This document shows, piece by piece, positions 19,244-27,685 of a stretch of 64,000 nucleotides of DNA. Within the stretch, counting starts at the first letter, position 1. Each line of letters opens with the position of its first letter. The notes beneath the pieces are model-generated. The model was not told where the DNA came from. It saw only the letters and a program-made list of their open reading frames with translations, and did not search any database. This stretch comes from Adhaeribacter aquaticus DSM 16391. GTDB taxonomy: Bacteria > Bacteroidota > Bacteroidia > Cytophagales > Hymenobacteraceae. A program made the position numbers and the translations under genes. The stretch is from NCBI RefSeq assembly GCF_000473365.1, contig NZ_KI421517.1, positions 2,381,504 to 2,445,503 of the forward strand, in the 5' to 3' direction.

Positions 19244-19792
19244 ATGAAAATATATACCAAAACCGGTGATACCGGACTAACTTCTTTAATTGGTGGCACG
19301 CGGGTTAAAAAATCGCACCTCCGCATTGAATCTTACGGCACCGTAGACGAGCTGAATTCTTACATTGGGTTAGTAGCCGATCAACCGGTAAACGCTAAAC
19401 GTAAACGTATATTAAAAGAAATTCAGGACCGTCTTTTTACCATTGGTGCTACCCTGGCTTCTGATCCGGAAAAATCAAAGATGAAAATACCTGACTTACT
19501 TGAAACCGATGTAACGTTGTTGGAAAAAGCAATGGATGACATGGATCAGGAACTACCACCCCTTAAAGTATTTGTTTTACCAGGCGGTCACCAATCAGTT
19601 TCCTTCTGTCACGTTGCCCGCTGTGTTTGCCGCCGTACCGAACGCCTGGTAATAGCTTTACAGGAAGAATCTTTTGTGCCGGATTTAGTAATAAAATACC
19701 TAAACCGATTATCTGATTACTTGTTTGTATTAAGCCGCATAATGGCATCAGAACTTAACGCGGAAGAAACACCCTGGCAGCCCCGTATGTAG
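19244..19792 (+). CDS. Cob(I)alamin adenosyltransferase, PduO type
   Basis: Transfers the adenosyl group of ATP to cob(I)alamin to make adenosylcobalamin. The 182-residue protein has the N-terminal ATP-binding motif KIYTKTGDTGLTSL (residues 2-15), then ESYGTVDELNSYIGL, and the helical-bundle signature RCVCRRTERLV near 125 with LNRLSDYLFVLSR near 148. Adenosylcobalamin is the cofactor of methylmalonyl-CoA mutase, whose genes lie at 60-64 kb in this window. It follows the ABC ATPase by 40 bp on the same strand. Confidence 0.95.
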   Translation: MKIYTKTGDTGLTSLIGGTRVKKSHLRIESYGTVDELNSYIGLVADQPVNAKRKRILKEIQDRLFTIGATLASDPEKSKMKIPDLLETDVTLLEKAMDDMDQELPPLKVFVLPGGHQSVSFCHVARCVCRRTERLVIALQEESFVPDLVIKYLNRLSDYLFVLSRIMASELNAEETPWQPRM

Positions 19793-19841
19793 CTGAAACA
19801 GAATTTAGAAGTAAAATTAGGTAATACGATATCGTTTTTCT

Positions 19842-19849
19842 TACTTTTG
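19842..19849 (+). promoter_or_regulatory. TAnnTTTG element upstream of ilvE
   Basis: TACTTTTG matches the Bacteroidota -7 consensus and lies 94 bp before the ilvE ATG, after the adenosyltransferase stop. No convincing -33 TTTG was seen at the expected distance. Confidence 0.35.
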
Positions 19850-19943
19850 CGCCCTGATTAACGTAAACCTGAATAATAATTTTCCTACTACACGGGTTAC
19901 TTTTCGTTAATCAAAGAAATAAAAGAAATAATATTTAATTGCC

Positions 19944-21008
19944 ATGGTGGATACCCAGCAAATTCAGATACAAAAAACAGCAAAGTCACGCTTGCCAGAA
20001 GTAGATTTTGCTTCCTTGGAATTTGGTCAGACTTTCTCTGATCATATGCTTGTTGCCGATTATGTAAACGGAGAGTGGCAAGCTCCCAGCATTATTCCTT
20101 TCGGAGATTTTTCTTTGAGTCCGGCAAACCCGGCTTTACATTATGGCCAGGCAATTTTTGAAGGTTTAAAAGCCTACAAAAACGAAAGCGGCGAAATTTC
20201 AGTTTTCCGTCCGCAAGCTAACTTGCGCCGCATGAACTTATCAGCAGACCGCTTGTGTATGCCTGCTTATCCGGAAGAAACTTTTCTGGAAGGACTGAAG
20301 GAATTGTTACGCCTGGATGCCGCTTGGATTCCAACCACATCAGGTAGCTCTTTGTATATCCGGCCATACATGTTTGCCACTGGCGCTTATCTGGGTGTTA
20401 AGCCAGCCGATAGTTATAGATTTGCCATTATTACCTGTCCGGTAAACGCATATTACTCTACTCCGCTTCGGGTTAAAGTAGAAGAAACTTTTGCCCGCTC
20501 CGTAGAAGGTGGTTTTGGCTTTGCCAAAGCAGCCGGTAATTATGCAGGCTCTTTGTATCCGGCTAAAAAAGCCCTGGAAGAAGGTTACCACCAATTATTA
20601 TGGACTGATGGTAAAACGCATGAGTATTTCGAGGAGTCTGGCACGATGAACTTAATGTTTGTAATTAACGACACCCTGATTACGCCAGCTTTAAGTACTT
20701 CTATTCTGTCTGGCGTTACCCGCGATACCATTATTCAGTTAGCTAAAGATCGGGGCATAAAGGTAGAAGAGCGTAAAGTATCGGTGGCCGAGGTGATGGA
20801 AGCCGCTCAAAACGGTACTTTGCAGGAAGCTTTTGGTTGTGGTACGGCTGCGTTTATTTCGCACATTGTTACCATTGGTTTCCGGGGCACTGATTTTCAG
20901 CTACCTTCTATTGAATCGCGCCAGTATTCGCCACAACTTGCCAAAGATTTAGATGCTATTCGTTCCGGCGCCGTGGCAGATACGCATGGCTGGATTGTAA
21001 AAATATAG
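19944..21008 (+). CDS. ilvE: Branched-chain amino acid aminotransferase
   Basis: A fold-type IV PLP enzyme that interconverts Leu, Ile and Val with their 2-oxo acids. The 354-residue length fits the long BCAT (BCAT-II) group. Substrate motif SPANPALHYGQAIFEGLKAYK is near residues 59-79 (start SPANPALHYG). The PLP lysine is K195 in GGFGFAKAAGNY, and EESGTMNLMFV and SILSGVTRD follow as cofactor loops. It stands alone, with its own promoter box upstream and a terminator behind. No leader peptide rich in branched-chain codons was found. Confidence 0.97.
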   Translation: MVDTQQIQIQKTAKSRLPEVDFASLEFGQTFSDHMLVADYVNGEWQAPSIIPFGDFSLSPANPALHYGQAIFEGLKAYKNESGEISVFRPQANLRRMNLSADRLCMPAYPEETFLEGLKELLRLDAAWIPTTSGSSLYIRPYMFATGAYLGVKPADSYRFAIITCPVNAYYSTPLRVKVEETFARSVEGGFGFAKAAGNYAGSLYPAKKALEEGYHQLLWTDGKTHEYFEESGTMNLMFVINDTLITPALSTSILSGVTRDTIIQLAKDRGIKVEERKVSVAEVMEAAQNGTLQEAFGCGTAAFISHIVTIGFRGTDFQLPSIESRQYSPQLAKDLDAIRSGAVADTHGWIVKI

Positions 21009-21025
21009 CTGCTTATACTCCCTTA

Positions 21026-21088
21026 AAAAAGTTGTAAGTAGTAAGGTTTAGGCAACTAAAGAGCCGACCTTATTATTTACAACTTTTT
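21026..21088 (+). terminator. Terminator of ilvE
   Basis: A 22-bp stem with two G-U pairs joins AAAAAGTTGTAAGTAGTAAG (continuing to 21047) with ACCTTATTATTTACAACTTT (from 21067), around a 19-base loop and followed by T-rich sequence. Confidence 0.65.
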
Positions 21089-21164
21089 ATTTTAATTTAA
21101 ATTCGAACCTTTCCGGGTAAGATCGGAATAAGACTACATTATTCATCTACAATTTATATATACC

Positions 21165-22242
21165 ATGACAGCAGAACAATTAAGAGATTTAAAGGCCCGC
21201 ACTGAGGCTTTGAGGAGGTATCTTTGACTACGATGCCAAGAAAGAAGAAGTAACCCAAAAAGAAGAAGTAACCACCTCCCCTGGCTTTTGGGACGATTCT
21301 AAAAAAGCCGAAATCCTGCTTAAAGAAATTAAATCTGTTAAAGTCTGGACTGACCAGTTTGAAGAACTGGAAAATGCGGTCTCAGAATTTGAAGTACTTT
21401 TTGATTTCTATAAAGAAGGTGACGTTTCAGAAGCCGATATCCAGGCAGAGTTCGGTAAAGCAGAAAAAGCTATTGAGCAACTCGAATTTAAACGAATGCT
21501 CAGCAACGAAGAAGATCAGCTAAGCGCCGTATTGGAAATAAATCCCGGAGCTGGCGGTACCGAAAGTCAGGATTGGGCAGAAATGCTCATGCGCATGTAC
21601 ATCATGTGGGCCGAAAAACAAAATTACCAGGTTCGGCAACTTAGTTATCAGGCTGGCGATGGCGCCGGCATTAAATCTGCCACTTTAGAAATTACCGGCG
21701 ATTTTGCCTACGGCTATTTGAAATCGGAAATCGGCGTACACCGGCTGGTTCGTATTTCGCCTTTCGACTCAGGCGGACGCCGGCACACCTCATTTGCCTC
21801 CGTATTTGCTTATCCGTTAGTAGACGACACAATTAATATAGAGATCAATATGGCAGATATTGAATGGGATACCTTCCGTTCGGGTGGTGCCGGAGGGCAA
21901 AACGTAAATAAAGTAGAAACAGCGGTTCGGTTAAAACACAAACCTTCCGGCATTGTGATAGAATGCCAGATAGAGCGTTCGCAATTAATGAATAAGGAGC
22001 ACGCTGTTAACATGTTACGGTCCAGGCTCTACCAGATAGAGATAGATAAAAGAAATGAAGAGCGGGACAAACTAGAAAGCACTAAAAAACGTATAGATTT
22101 CGGCTCTCAAATACGGAATTATGTTCTGCACCCGTACAAGTTGGTAAAAGACCTGAGAACAGGATTAGAACGTTCTGATGTACAGAACGTTTTAGATGGA
22201 GATATAGATGATTATATTAAAGCCTTCCTAATGCAAAGCTAA
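21165..22242 (+). CDS. prfB: Peptide chain release factor 2, +1 programmed frameshift
   Basis: RF2 ends translation at UGA and UAA. The gene is in two frames. ATG 21165 opens a 20-codon frame ending CTT at 21222-21224, followed by in-frame TGA (21225-21227). Reading then continues +1 from GAC at 21226 to the stop at 22242, giving 358 residues in total, normal for RF2. The join has the classical signals: AGGAGG just upstream and CTTTGAC at the slip. The rest has the GGQ motif ([17 protein letters not shown]) for peptide release and an RF2-type [13 protein letters not shown] segment. The frame change is regulation, not damage: low RF2 favours the shift. Confidence 0.97.
21213..21228 (+). promoter_or_regulatory. 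prfB programmed frameshift site
   Basis: AGGAGGTATCTTTGAC: an internal Shine-Dalgarno-like AGGAGG three bases upstream of CTT-TGA-C. This is the known RF2 autoregulatory +1 slip signal, with the ribosome moving from CTT to the overlapping TTT and then reading GAC. Confidence 0.95.
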
Positions 22243-22310
22243 ATAGTGCTATAATGTATAGATTTTAAATTTTATAAATTTTTAAAATCTTGCCATTTTA
22301 CGATTTTACC

Positions 22311-22363
22311 AAATTTATGGTTTCATATTTTGTATTTATTAAAAAATATGAAACCATAAATTT
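22311..22363 (+). terminator. Hairpin/terminator downstream of prfB
   Basis: A 21-bp perfect stem (AAATTTATGGTTTCATATTTT and its complement) with an 11-base loop, followed by CTTTTTCT. A second, weaker A/T hairpin (AGATTTTAAA with its complement) lies at 22260-22290, so prfB is followed by tandem hairpins before the susC leader. Confidence 0.7.
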
Positions 22364-22532
22364 CTTTTTCTAGCAAATCTGCGATTTTTCCCCATAAACT
22401 TTAATTATTTAATAATTTAATAATCCTAAACTTTTGTAAAAAGACAGGATTTTTATTAAAAAAAATTTTTTTTTCTCCTGCATAATATTTAAAATTGTTA
22501 AAACGAAAATTTTTAACTTAACAAAAACAAAC

Positions 22533-25500
22533 ATGAGAAAATTTTTATTCCTGAGTCTTCTCTTTTTGTCTGCTCTCTTACAGGAGGTTATGGCACAAAG
22601 TAGGACAATTACCGGAAGAGTTACCGATGCCGGTAACAATGAAGGTCTTCCCGGTGTTACCGTGTTGGTAAAAGGTACCCAGTCAGGTACTGCTACTGAT
22701 GTTAATGGTGCTTACTCAATTAATGTGCCGCAAGGAGGTACAACATTGGTATTTAGCTTTATAGGTTATACTACTACCGAAAGAGCAATTGGCAATGCCA
22801 GCACTATTAATATTGCCCTGGCAGCCGATGCCCGGAGATTAGGCGAAGTAGTAGTAACAGCTCTTGGTATCGAAAGAACCAAGAACGAACTTCCTTACGC
22901 TGCTCAGTCAGTAGGCGGTGAGGAAGTAGCTCAGACGCGTCAGCAGAACTTCACCAACGCACTTTCTGGTAGAGTAGCTGGTGTGCAGGTTCAGCAGAAC
23001 AACAACCTGGGTGGTTCTACCAATGTGGTTATTCGTGGTAATAAGTCTATTGGTGGTAACAACCAGGCATTATTCGTAATTGATGGTGTTCCAATTGATA
23101 ACTCTACCAACAACACTACCAACCAAGCAACAGGACGTGGTGGATATGACTACGGTAATGCTGCTGCCGACATCAACCCGGATGATATCGAGTCAATGAC
23201 CGTTCTGAAAGGTGCCGCTGCAACAGCGCTTTATGGCTCTCGTGCCGCTAACGGCGTTGTAATGATTACTACTAAAAAAGGATCTAAAAGACAAGGTATT
23301 GGTGTAACTGTTAATACTGGTGCTAACTGGGGCTACCTGGATAAGAGTACTTATACCCGCTTCCAGAAGGAGTATGGTAGAGGTTACCCATTTGCTGAAT
23401 ATAGTAAAACATATCCTGGTTTCTATGACAATGATGTTAATGGAGACGGGACTCCTGATCGAGTTGTTGTTCTGAACGAAGACGGTTCTGCCGGTCCGCG
23501 TTTTGACCCGAACCTGATGGTGTACAACTGGGATTCATTCGACAGAAACTCTCCGAACTTTGGTAAACCTACCCCATGGGTAGCAGGTAAGAATGATCCA
23601 ACTTCCTTCTTCACAAATACTTCTGGTACATCGCATAGCCTTGCTATTGATGGAGCCAGCGATAAAGGCTACTTTAAAGTAAACTATGGCCGCAACAGCA
23701 ACAATGGTATGCTGCCAAACTCTAACGTAACTAAGAACTTTGTAAACTTTGCAGCCTCTTATAAGCTTGTTGAAAAGTTAACTGCCACTACTTCTTTGAA
23801 CTACACTGAAACAGATGGACTTGGCCGTTATGGTACAGGTTACAGCGGCTTGAACCCTAACCAAGGATTCAGACAGTGGTGGGGTACTGACGTAGACGTG
23901 AAAGACCAAGAAAGAGCTTACTTAGCTAACCGTGAAAACGTAACCTGGAACCCAAGAGCTTTCAACGATCTTCGCCCAATGTTCTTCGACAACCCTTACT
24001 TTGTTCGTCACGAGAGCTATAACACTGACAACAGACGTCGTGCGTTAGGTTACCTTAGATTAGACTACAAATTAACAGATTGGTTAAATATCATGGGACG
24101 TGCTTCCCTGGATACATATGACGAAATCCGTGAAGAGCGCTTTGCAGTAGGCTCTATTGGTGTGCCTAGCTACACCAGACACAACGGTCGTTACAGCGAA
24201 ACTAACTACGACTTGATGGCAAATGTAGACAGAGACTTCTCTGAAGACTTTAACTTCAAAGCCACAATAGGTACTAACATCCGCGATACAAGAACATCCA
24301 TGATTCGTTCTACTACAAACGGTGGTTTAGTAGTACCTCGTCTTTACTCTTTGTCTAACTCTCGCAACCCATTAAGCCCTCCAGTTGAGGAAGATACTCG
24401 TCTGCGTGTGAATGGTTACTTTGCCAGTGCAACGCTTGGCTTCAGAAACCTTGCTTTCTTAGACGTAGCTTCTCGTATTGACCAGTCTTCATCACTACCT
24501 GCAGCTAACAGAACTTACTACTACCCATCCATTTCAGGTAGCTTTGTTTTCAGTGAGCTAATGCCAAAAAACTACCTGTTTTCTTATGGTAAAATCAGAG
24601 CTAACTACGCTGAAGTAGGTAACATGGCGCGTCCACTTAGTGTGTACAATACTTATGACCTGCTAGCTCCTTTTGGTTCTACATCTATTGCTTCGGTAAA
24701 TGGTACCCGCAGAAATCCTAATCTGAAGCCTGAGCGCACCAAGAGCTATGAAGTTGGTGTAGAAATGTCTTTCTTAGATGCTCGCGCTGGTTTTGACGTA
24801 ACTTATTACAATGCAAACTCTGTAGATCAGATCCTGAACGTGCCAATCTCAAGAGCTACTGGTTTTAATGCCATGTGGATTAACGCTGGTAAGGTAGTGA
24901 ACAAGGGCTTTGAAGTGAGTGCATTCGGTTCTCCAATTAAAACAGATGCTTTCTCTTGGACAATTAATGCTAACTGGACCAGAAACAGAAGTAAAGTTCT
25001 TGACCTTGGCCCAATCCAAAACTATCAGATTGCTGCCTTCCAGGGTGGTGTTTCTTTGAACGCAGCTGTAGGTGAACCATTTGGTGTTATCAAAGGTGCA
25101 GGTTTTGCTAAACATGAGAACGGTCAACGTTTAGTAGGAGCTAACGGTTTATATGTATCTAACAGAGATGCTAACACCAACATTGGTGATATCAACCCTG
25201 ACTGGATCGGTGGTGTGTCTAACACATTTAAGTACAAAGGCGTATCATTAGGCTTCCTGATTGATATGAAAAAAGGTGGCAGCGTATTCTCTCTTGACCA
25301 AGCTTATGGCCAGTACACAGGTATTCCGGATAACACTGTATTTAATAACGATCTTGGGAACCCAGTACGTGACCCAATTGTTAGAAATGCCGACGGAACC
25401 TACGCTTCTAACAGTGGTGGTACAATTGTACCAGGTGTGCTTGCAAACGGAACTCCTAATACAACACGTGTAGAAGTATACTCTGCCATGGGCTATACCA

Positions 25501-25775
25501 ATCCTCCAGAAATGTTCGTTTACGATGCCAGCTATGTAAAACTAAGAGAAGCAACTTTAGGCTACTCCCTGCCACAGTCTTTGGTATCTAGAATGAAAGT
25601 ATTTCAAGGTGTTGACCTGTCAATCTATGGTAGAAACCTGTATATCTTCCACAAGAACACACCATACTCTGATCCAGAAGAAGGTATGAGTGCTGGTACT
25701 ATGTCTTTAGGTTACCAAAGTGGAGCATATCCTACTATGAGAAATGTAGGCTTTAACGTAAGATTAAGATTTTAA
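22533..25775 (+). CDS. SusC/RagA-family TonB-linked outer-membrane transporter
   Basis: A 1080-residue TonB-dependent transporter that imports a nutrient (often an oligosaccharide or peptide) held under the lid of its SusD partner. A signal peptide (1-21, ending VMAQ) is followed by a carboxypeptidase-regulatory-like domain (about 25-110, ITGRVTDAGNNEGLPGVTV). The plug follows (about 115-245), with SusC hallmarks LFVIDGVPIDN and ALYGSRAANGVVMITTKKG, and then the long barrel ending GFNVRLRF. susD starts 2 bp after its stop. No glycosidase, peptidase or regulator is adjacent, so the substrate cannot be inferred. Codon choice (many AAC, GGT, CGT/AGA) looks like a highly expressed gene. Confidence 0.97.
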   Translation: MRKFLFLSLLFLSALLQEVMAQSRTITGRVTDAGNNEGLPGVTVLVKGTQSGTATDVNGAYSINVPQGGTTLVFSFIGYTTTERAIGNASTINIALAADARRLGEVVVTALGIERTKNELPYAAQSVGGEEVAQTRQQNFTNALSGRVAGVQVQQNNNLGGSTNVVIRGNKSIGGNNQALFVIDGVPIDNSTNNTTNQATGRGGYDYGNAAADINPDDIESMTVLKGAAATALYGSRAANGVVMITTKKGSKRQGIGVTVNTGANWGYLDKSTYTRFQKEYGRGYPFAEYSKTYPGFYDNDVNGDGTPDRVVVLNEDGSAGPRFDPNLMVYNWDSFDRNSPNFGKPTPWVAGKNDPTSFFTNTSGTSHSLAIDGASDKGYFKVNYGRNSNNGMLPNSNVTKNFVNFAASYKLVEKLTATTSLNYTETDGLGRYGTGYSGLNPNQGFRQWWGTDVDVKDQERAYLANRENVTWNPRAFNDLRPMFFDNPYFVRHESYNTDNRRRALGYLRLDYKLTDWLNIMGRASLDTYDEIREERFAVGSIGVPSYTRHNGRYSETNYDLMANVDRDFSEDFNFKATIGTNIRDTRTSMIRSTTNGGLVVPRLYSLSNSRNPLSPPVEEDTRLRVNGYFASATLGFRNLAFLDVASRIDQSSSLPAANRTYYYPSISGSFVFSELMPKNYLFSYGKIRANYAEVGNMARPLSVYNTYDLLAPFGSTSIASVNGTRRNPNLKPERTKSYEVGVEMSFLDARAGFDVTYYNANSVDQILNVPISRATGFNAMWINAGKVVNKGFEVSAFGSPIKTDAFSWTINANWTRNRSKVLDLGPIQNYQIAAFQGGVSLNAAVGEPFGVIKGAGFAKHENGQRLVGANGLYVSNRDANTNIGDINPDWIGGVSNTFKYKGVSLGFLIDMKKGGSVFSLDQAYGQYTGIPDNTVFNNDLGNPVRDPIVRNADGTYASNSGGTIVPGVLANGTPNTTRVEVYSAMGYTNPPEMFVYDASYVKLREATLGYSLPQSLVSRMKVFQGVDLSIYGRNLYIFHKNTPYSDPEEGMSAGTMSLGYQSGAYPTMRNVGFNVRLRF

Positions 25776-25777
25776 TA

Positions 25778-27250
25778 ATGAATAAAATGAAAAAAATATT
25801 TGCATTCTTGATGCTCGCCTTAACCTTTGTAGGGTGTACAAAAGATTGGGATGAGGATCTGGTAGATCCGAAGAACCCTACCGCGGTTCCAGCCCCAATG
25901 CTTTTTGCTAACGCGCAGCGTAACCTGGTAGACAATATAGTTACCCCTAACGTAAACTCTGGTATATTCAGGTTGCTAACCCAGCACTGGGCCAACACTA
26001 CTTACCCGGAAGAAAGCCGGTATGACCTGGTTGCCCGGAACATTCCGCAGAACTTCTGGTTCGCGATGTATCGTGACGTGCTGATGGACTTCAGAGAAAC
26101 TTCCAAAATCATAACTGCTGACCAGTCTCTTACTGCTGCTGTTAAGGAAAACCAATTGGCCATTACTGAAGTGATGGAGATTTATTCATGGTCTGTATTG
26201 GTAAATACATTCGGTGATATTCCTTACAAAGAGGCTTTAGACCGGGAAGTTATTTATCCTAAGTATGACGATGATGCCGCTATCTACGAAGACTTGTTAA
26301 CCAGATTAGATGCTGCTATTGCTACTTTGAATAAGAACTCCAGCGCGGCAAGCTTTGGTGCTTCTGACCTGATTTATGGTGGAAATGTAGGACGTTGGAT
26401 TAAATATGCTAACTCTTTAAAGTTAATGTTAGGTATGACCATGGCGGATGCAAATCCAGGAAGAGCTCAAAAGGCTGTTACCGAAGCTGCTCCAAATGTG
26501 TTCACGTCAAATGCTGACCAAGCTGTATTTAAATATACAGCAACTACTCCAAACGTAAACCCTGTATGGACTAACTTAGTACAGAGCGGTCGTAATGACT
26601 TTGTACCTTCTGCTACATTGGTAAACGTTATGAATGACCTGAATGACCCACGTCGTTCTTCTTACTTCACTTTGCACAATGGTGCTTATGTGGGAGGTAT
26701 CTATGGTAATAATAACACTTATGCTAACTTCTCTAAAGTAAGTACTACAATTACTGCTCCTGATGCGCCGGCTGTAGTGCTGGGTTACGATGAGGTAGAG
26801 TTTTACTTAGCGGAAGCTGCTGCACGTGGTTGGGTTGCTACTTCAGGTCCAGAACATTTCAGAAAAGCTATTACAGCTTCCATGACATTCTGGAATGTTC
26901 CAGCAGCTCAGATCACAGCTTATTTGGCTCAACCACAAGTGGTGACTCAAATGGCAACTCTTGCTACTCCTAATGCTGCCCTAACAGAGGCTCAGCGTCA
27001 GGCTTTAGGTACTCAGAAATGGATCGCGCTTTATGAGCGGGCATTCCATGCGTGGACAGAATTCCGCAGATTGGATTATCCTCAACTGAAGGCTCCTGAT
27101 GCACAATACAAACCAGCTTACAACGTGGTACCAGTACGTTATCCATTCCCGCCAACTGAGCGTACGCTTAACACTCAAAACGTAAATGCGGCAGGAACTG
27201 CTATTGGTGGTGACGATGCTACAACTAAAATTTTCTGGGATAAACGTTAA
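25778..27250 (+). CDS. SusD/RagB-family nutrient-binding lipoprotein
   Basis: The 490-residue surface lipoprotein partner of the SusC-type transporter just upstream. The lipobox is LTFVGC (Cys about residue 21) after a short hydrophobic signal. The sequence has the SusD-like/SusD-2 layout: an N-terminal DPKNPTAVPAPMLFANAQRN segment, helical TPR-like pairs (EVMEIYSWSVLVNTFGDIPY), LAEAAARGW, and a C-terminal IALYERAFHAWTEFRRLDYP. ATG 25778 follows the susC stop by 2 bp; a second ATG four codons later is possible. Followed by a 50-bp palindromic terminator. Confidence 0.95.
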   Translation: MNKMKKIFAFLMLALTFVGCTKDWDEDLVDPKNPTAVPAPMLFANAQRNLVDNIVTPNVNSGIFRLLTQHWANTTYPEESRYDLVARNIPQNFWFAMYRDVLMDFRETSKIITADQSLTAAVKENQLAITEVMEIYSWSVLVNTFGDIPYKEALDREVIYPKYDDDAAIYEDLLTRLDAAIATLNKNSSAASFGASDLIYGGNVGRWIKYANSLKLMLGMTMADANPGRAQKAVTEAAPNVFTSNADQAVFKYTATTPNVNPVWTNLVQSGRNDFVPSATLVNVMNDLNDPRRSSYFTLHNGAYVGGIYGNNNTYANFSKVSTTITAPDAPAVVLGYDEVEFYLAEAAARGWVATSGPEHFRKAITASMTFWNVPAAQITAYLAQPQVVTQMATLATPNAALTEAQRQALGTQKWIALYERAFHAWTEFRRLDYPQLKAPDAQYKPAYNVVPVRYPFPPTERTLNTQNVNAAGTAIGGDDATTKIFWDKR

Positions 27251-27266
27251 TTATAAATTCCTACAG

Positions 27267-27316
27267 GATATAAAACAAGAAAGGCTGCCATATGGCAGCC
27301 TTTCTTGTTTTATATC
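27267..27316. terminator. 50-bp perfect palindrome downstream of susD
   Basis: 25 bases from GATATAAAACAAGAAAGG onward are followed directly by their exact complement, centred on CATATG, 16 bp after the susD stop. The right half contains TTTCTTGTTTT. It is probably the terminator of susCD, but the lack of any mismatch or unpaired spacer over 50 bp is uncommon. Confidence 0.8.
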
Positions 27317-27685
27317 TTATAACTATCTGTTAAAGGTAAAACCAACAAAGTTTTATATGGGTAATGCAGGATTTTACCACCTTAAAAAAGAATTGTTTTT
27401 CTAATCAAACGGCTAGAACAGGTAAAAAAATTAGATTTTATAATACCCTATTCTATTTTCTTACCAGAAGATGAGTAAGGTGTACCCAACATTACTCAAA
27501 ATAGAATCATTGCCTGATACACTTCTTACAGCAAATTCATTCCAATACCAACACCTGCCATATTCAGGACAATTGAAAAATACCGGCAGGTTCTGATAAC
27601 TAACGGACCAAATTAATTCTGATAAGTTTACCTCCTTTACAATTAAGCTACAAGTACCATTTTAGTTTTATACCTGATAATGCGG
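27317..27685. other. Gene-free stretch between susD and the MG2/plug protein gene
   Basis: About 370 bp of AT-rich sequence between convergent genes. No frame with coding character, RNA gene or repeat beyond the palindrome was seen. Confidence 0.55.

Noticed and set aside
21165-21228. prfB start read as a pseudogene or sequencing error
   Set aside because: The AGGAGG-TATCTTTGAC signal is the exact known RF2 frameshift site, so the shift is programmed.
22533-27250. Complete polysaccharide utilisation locus
   Set aside because: Only the SusC-SusD pair is present. No glycoside hydrolase, sulfatase, peptidase or dedicated regulator lies on either side.
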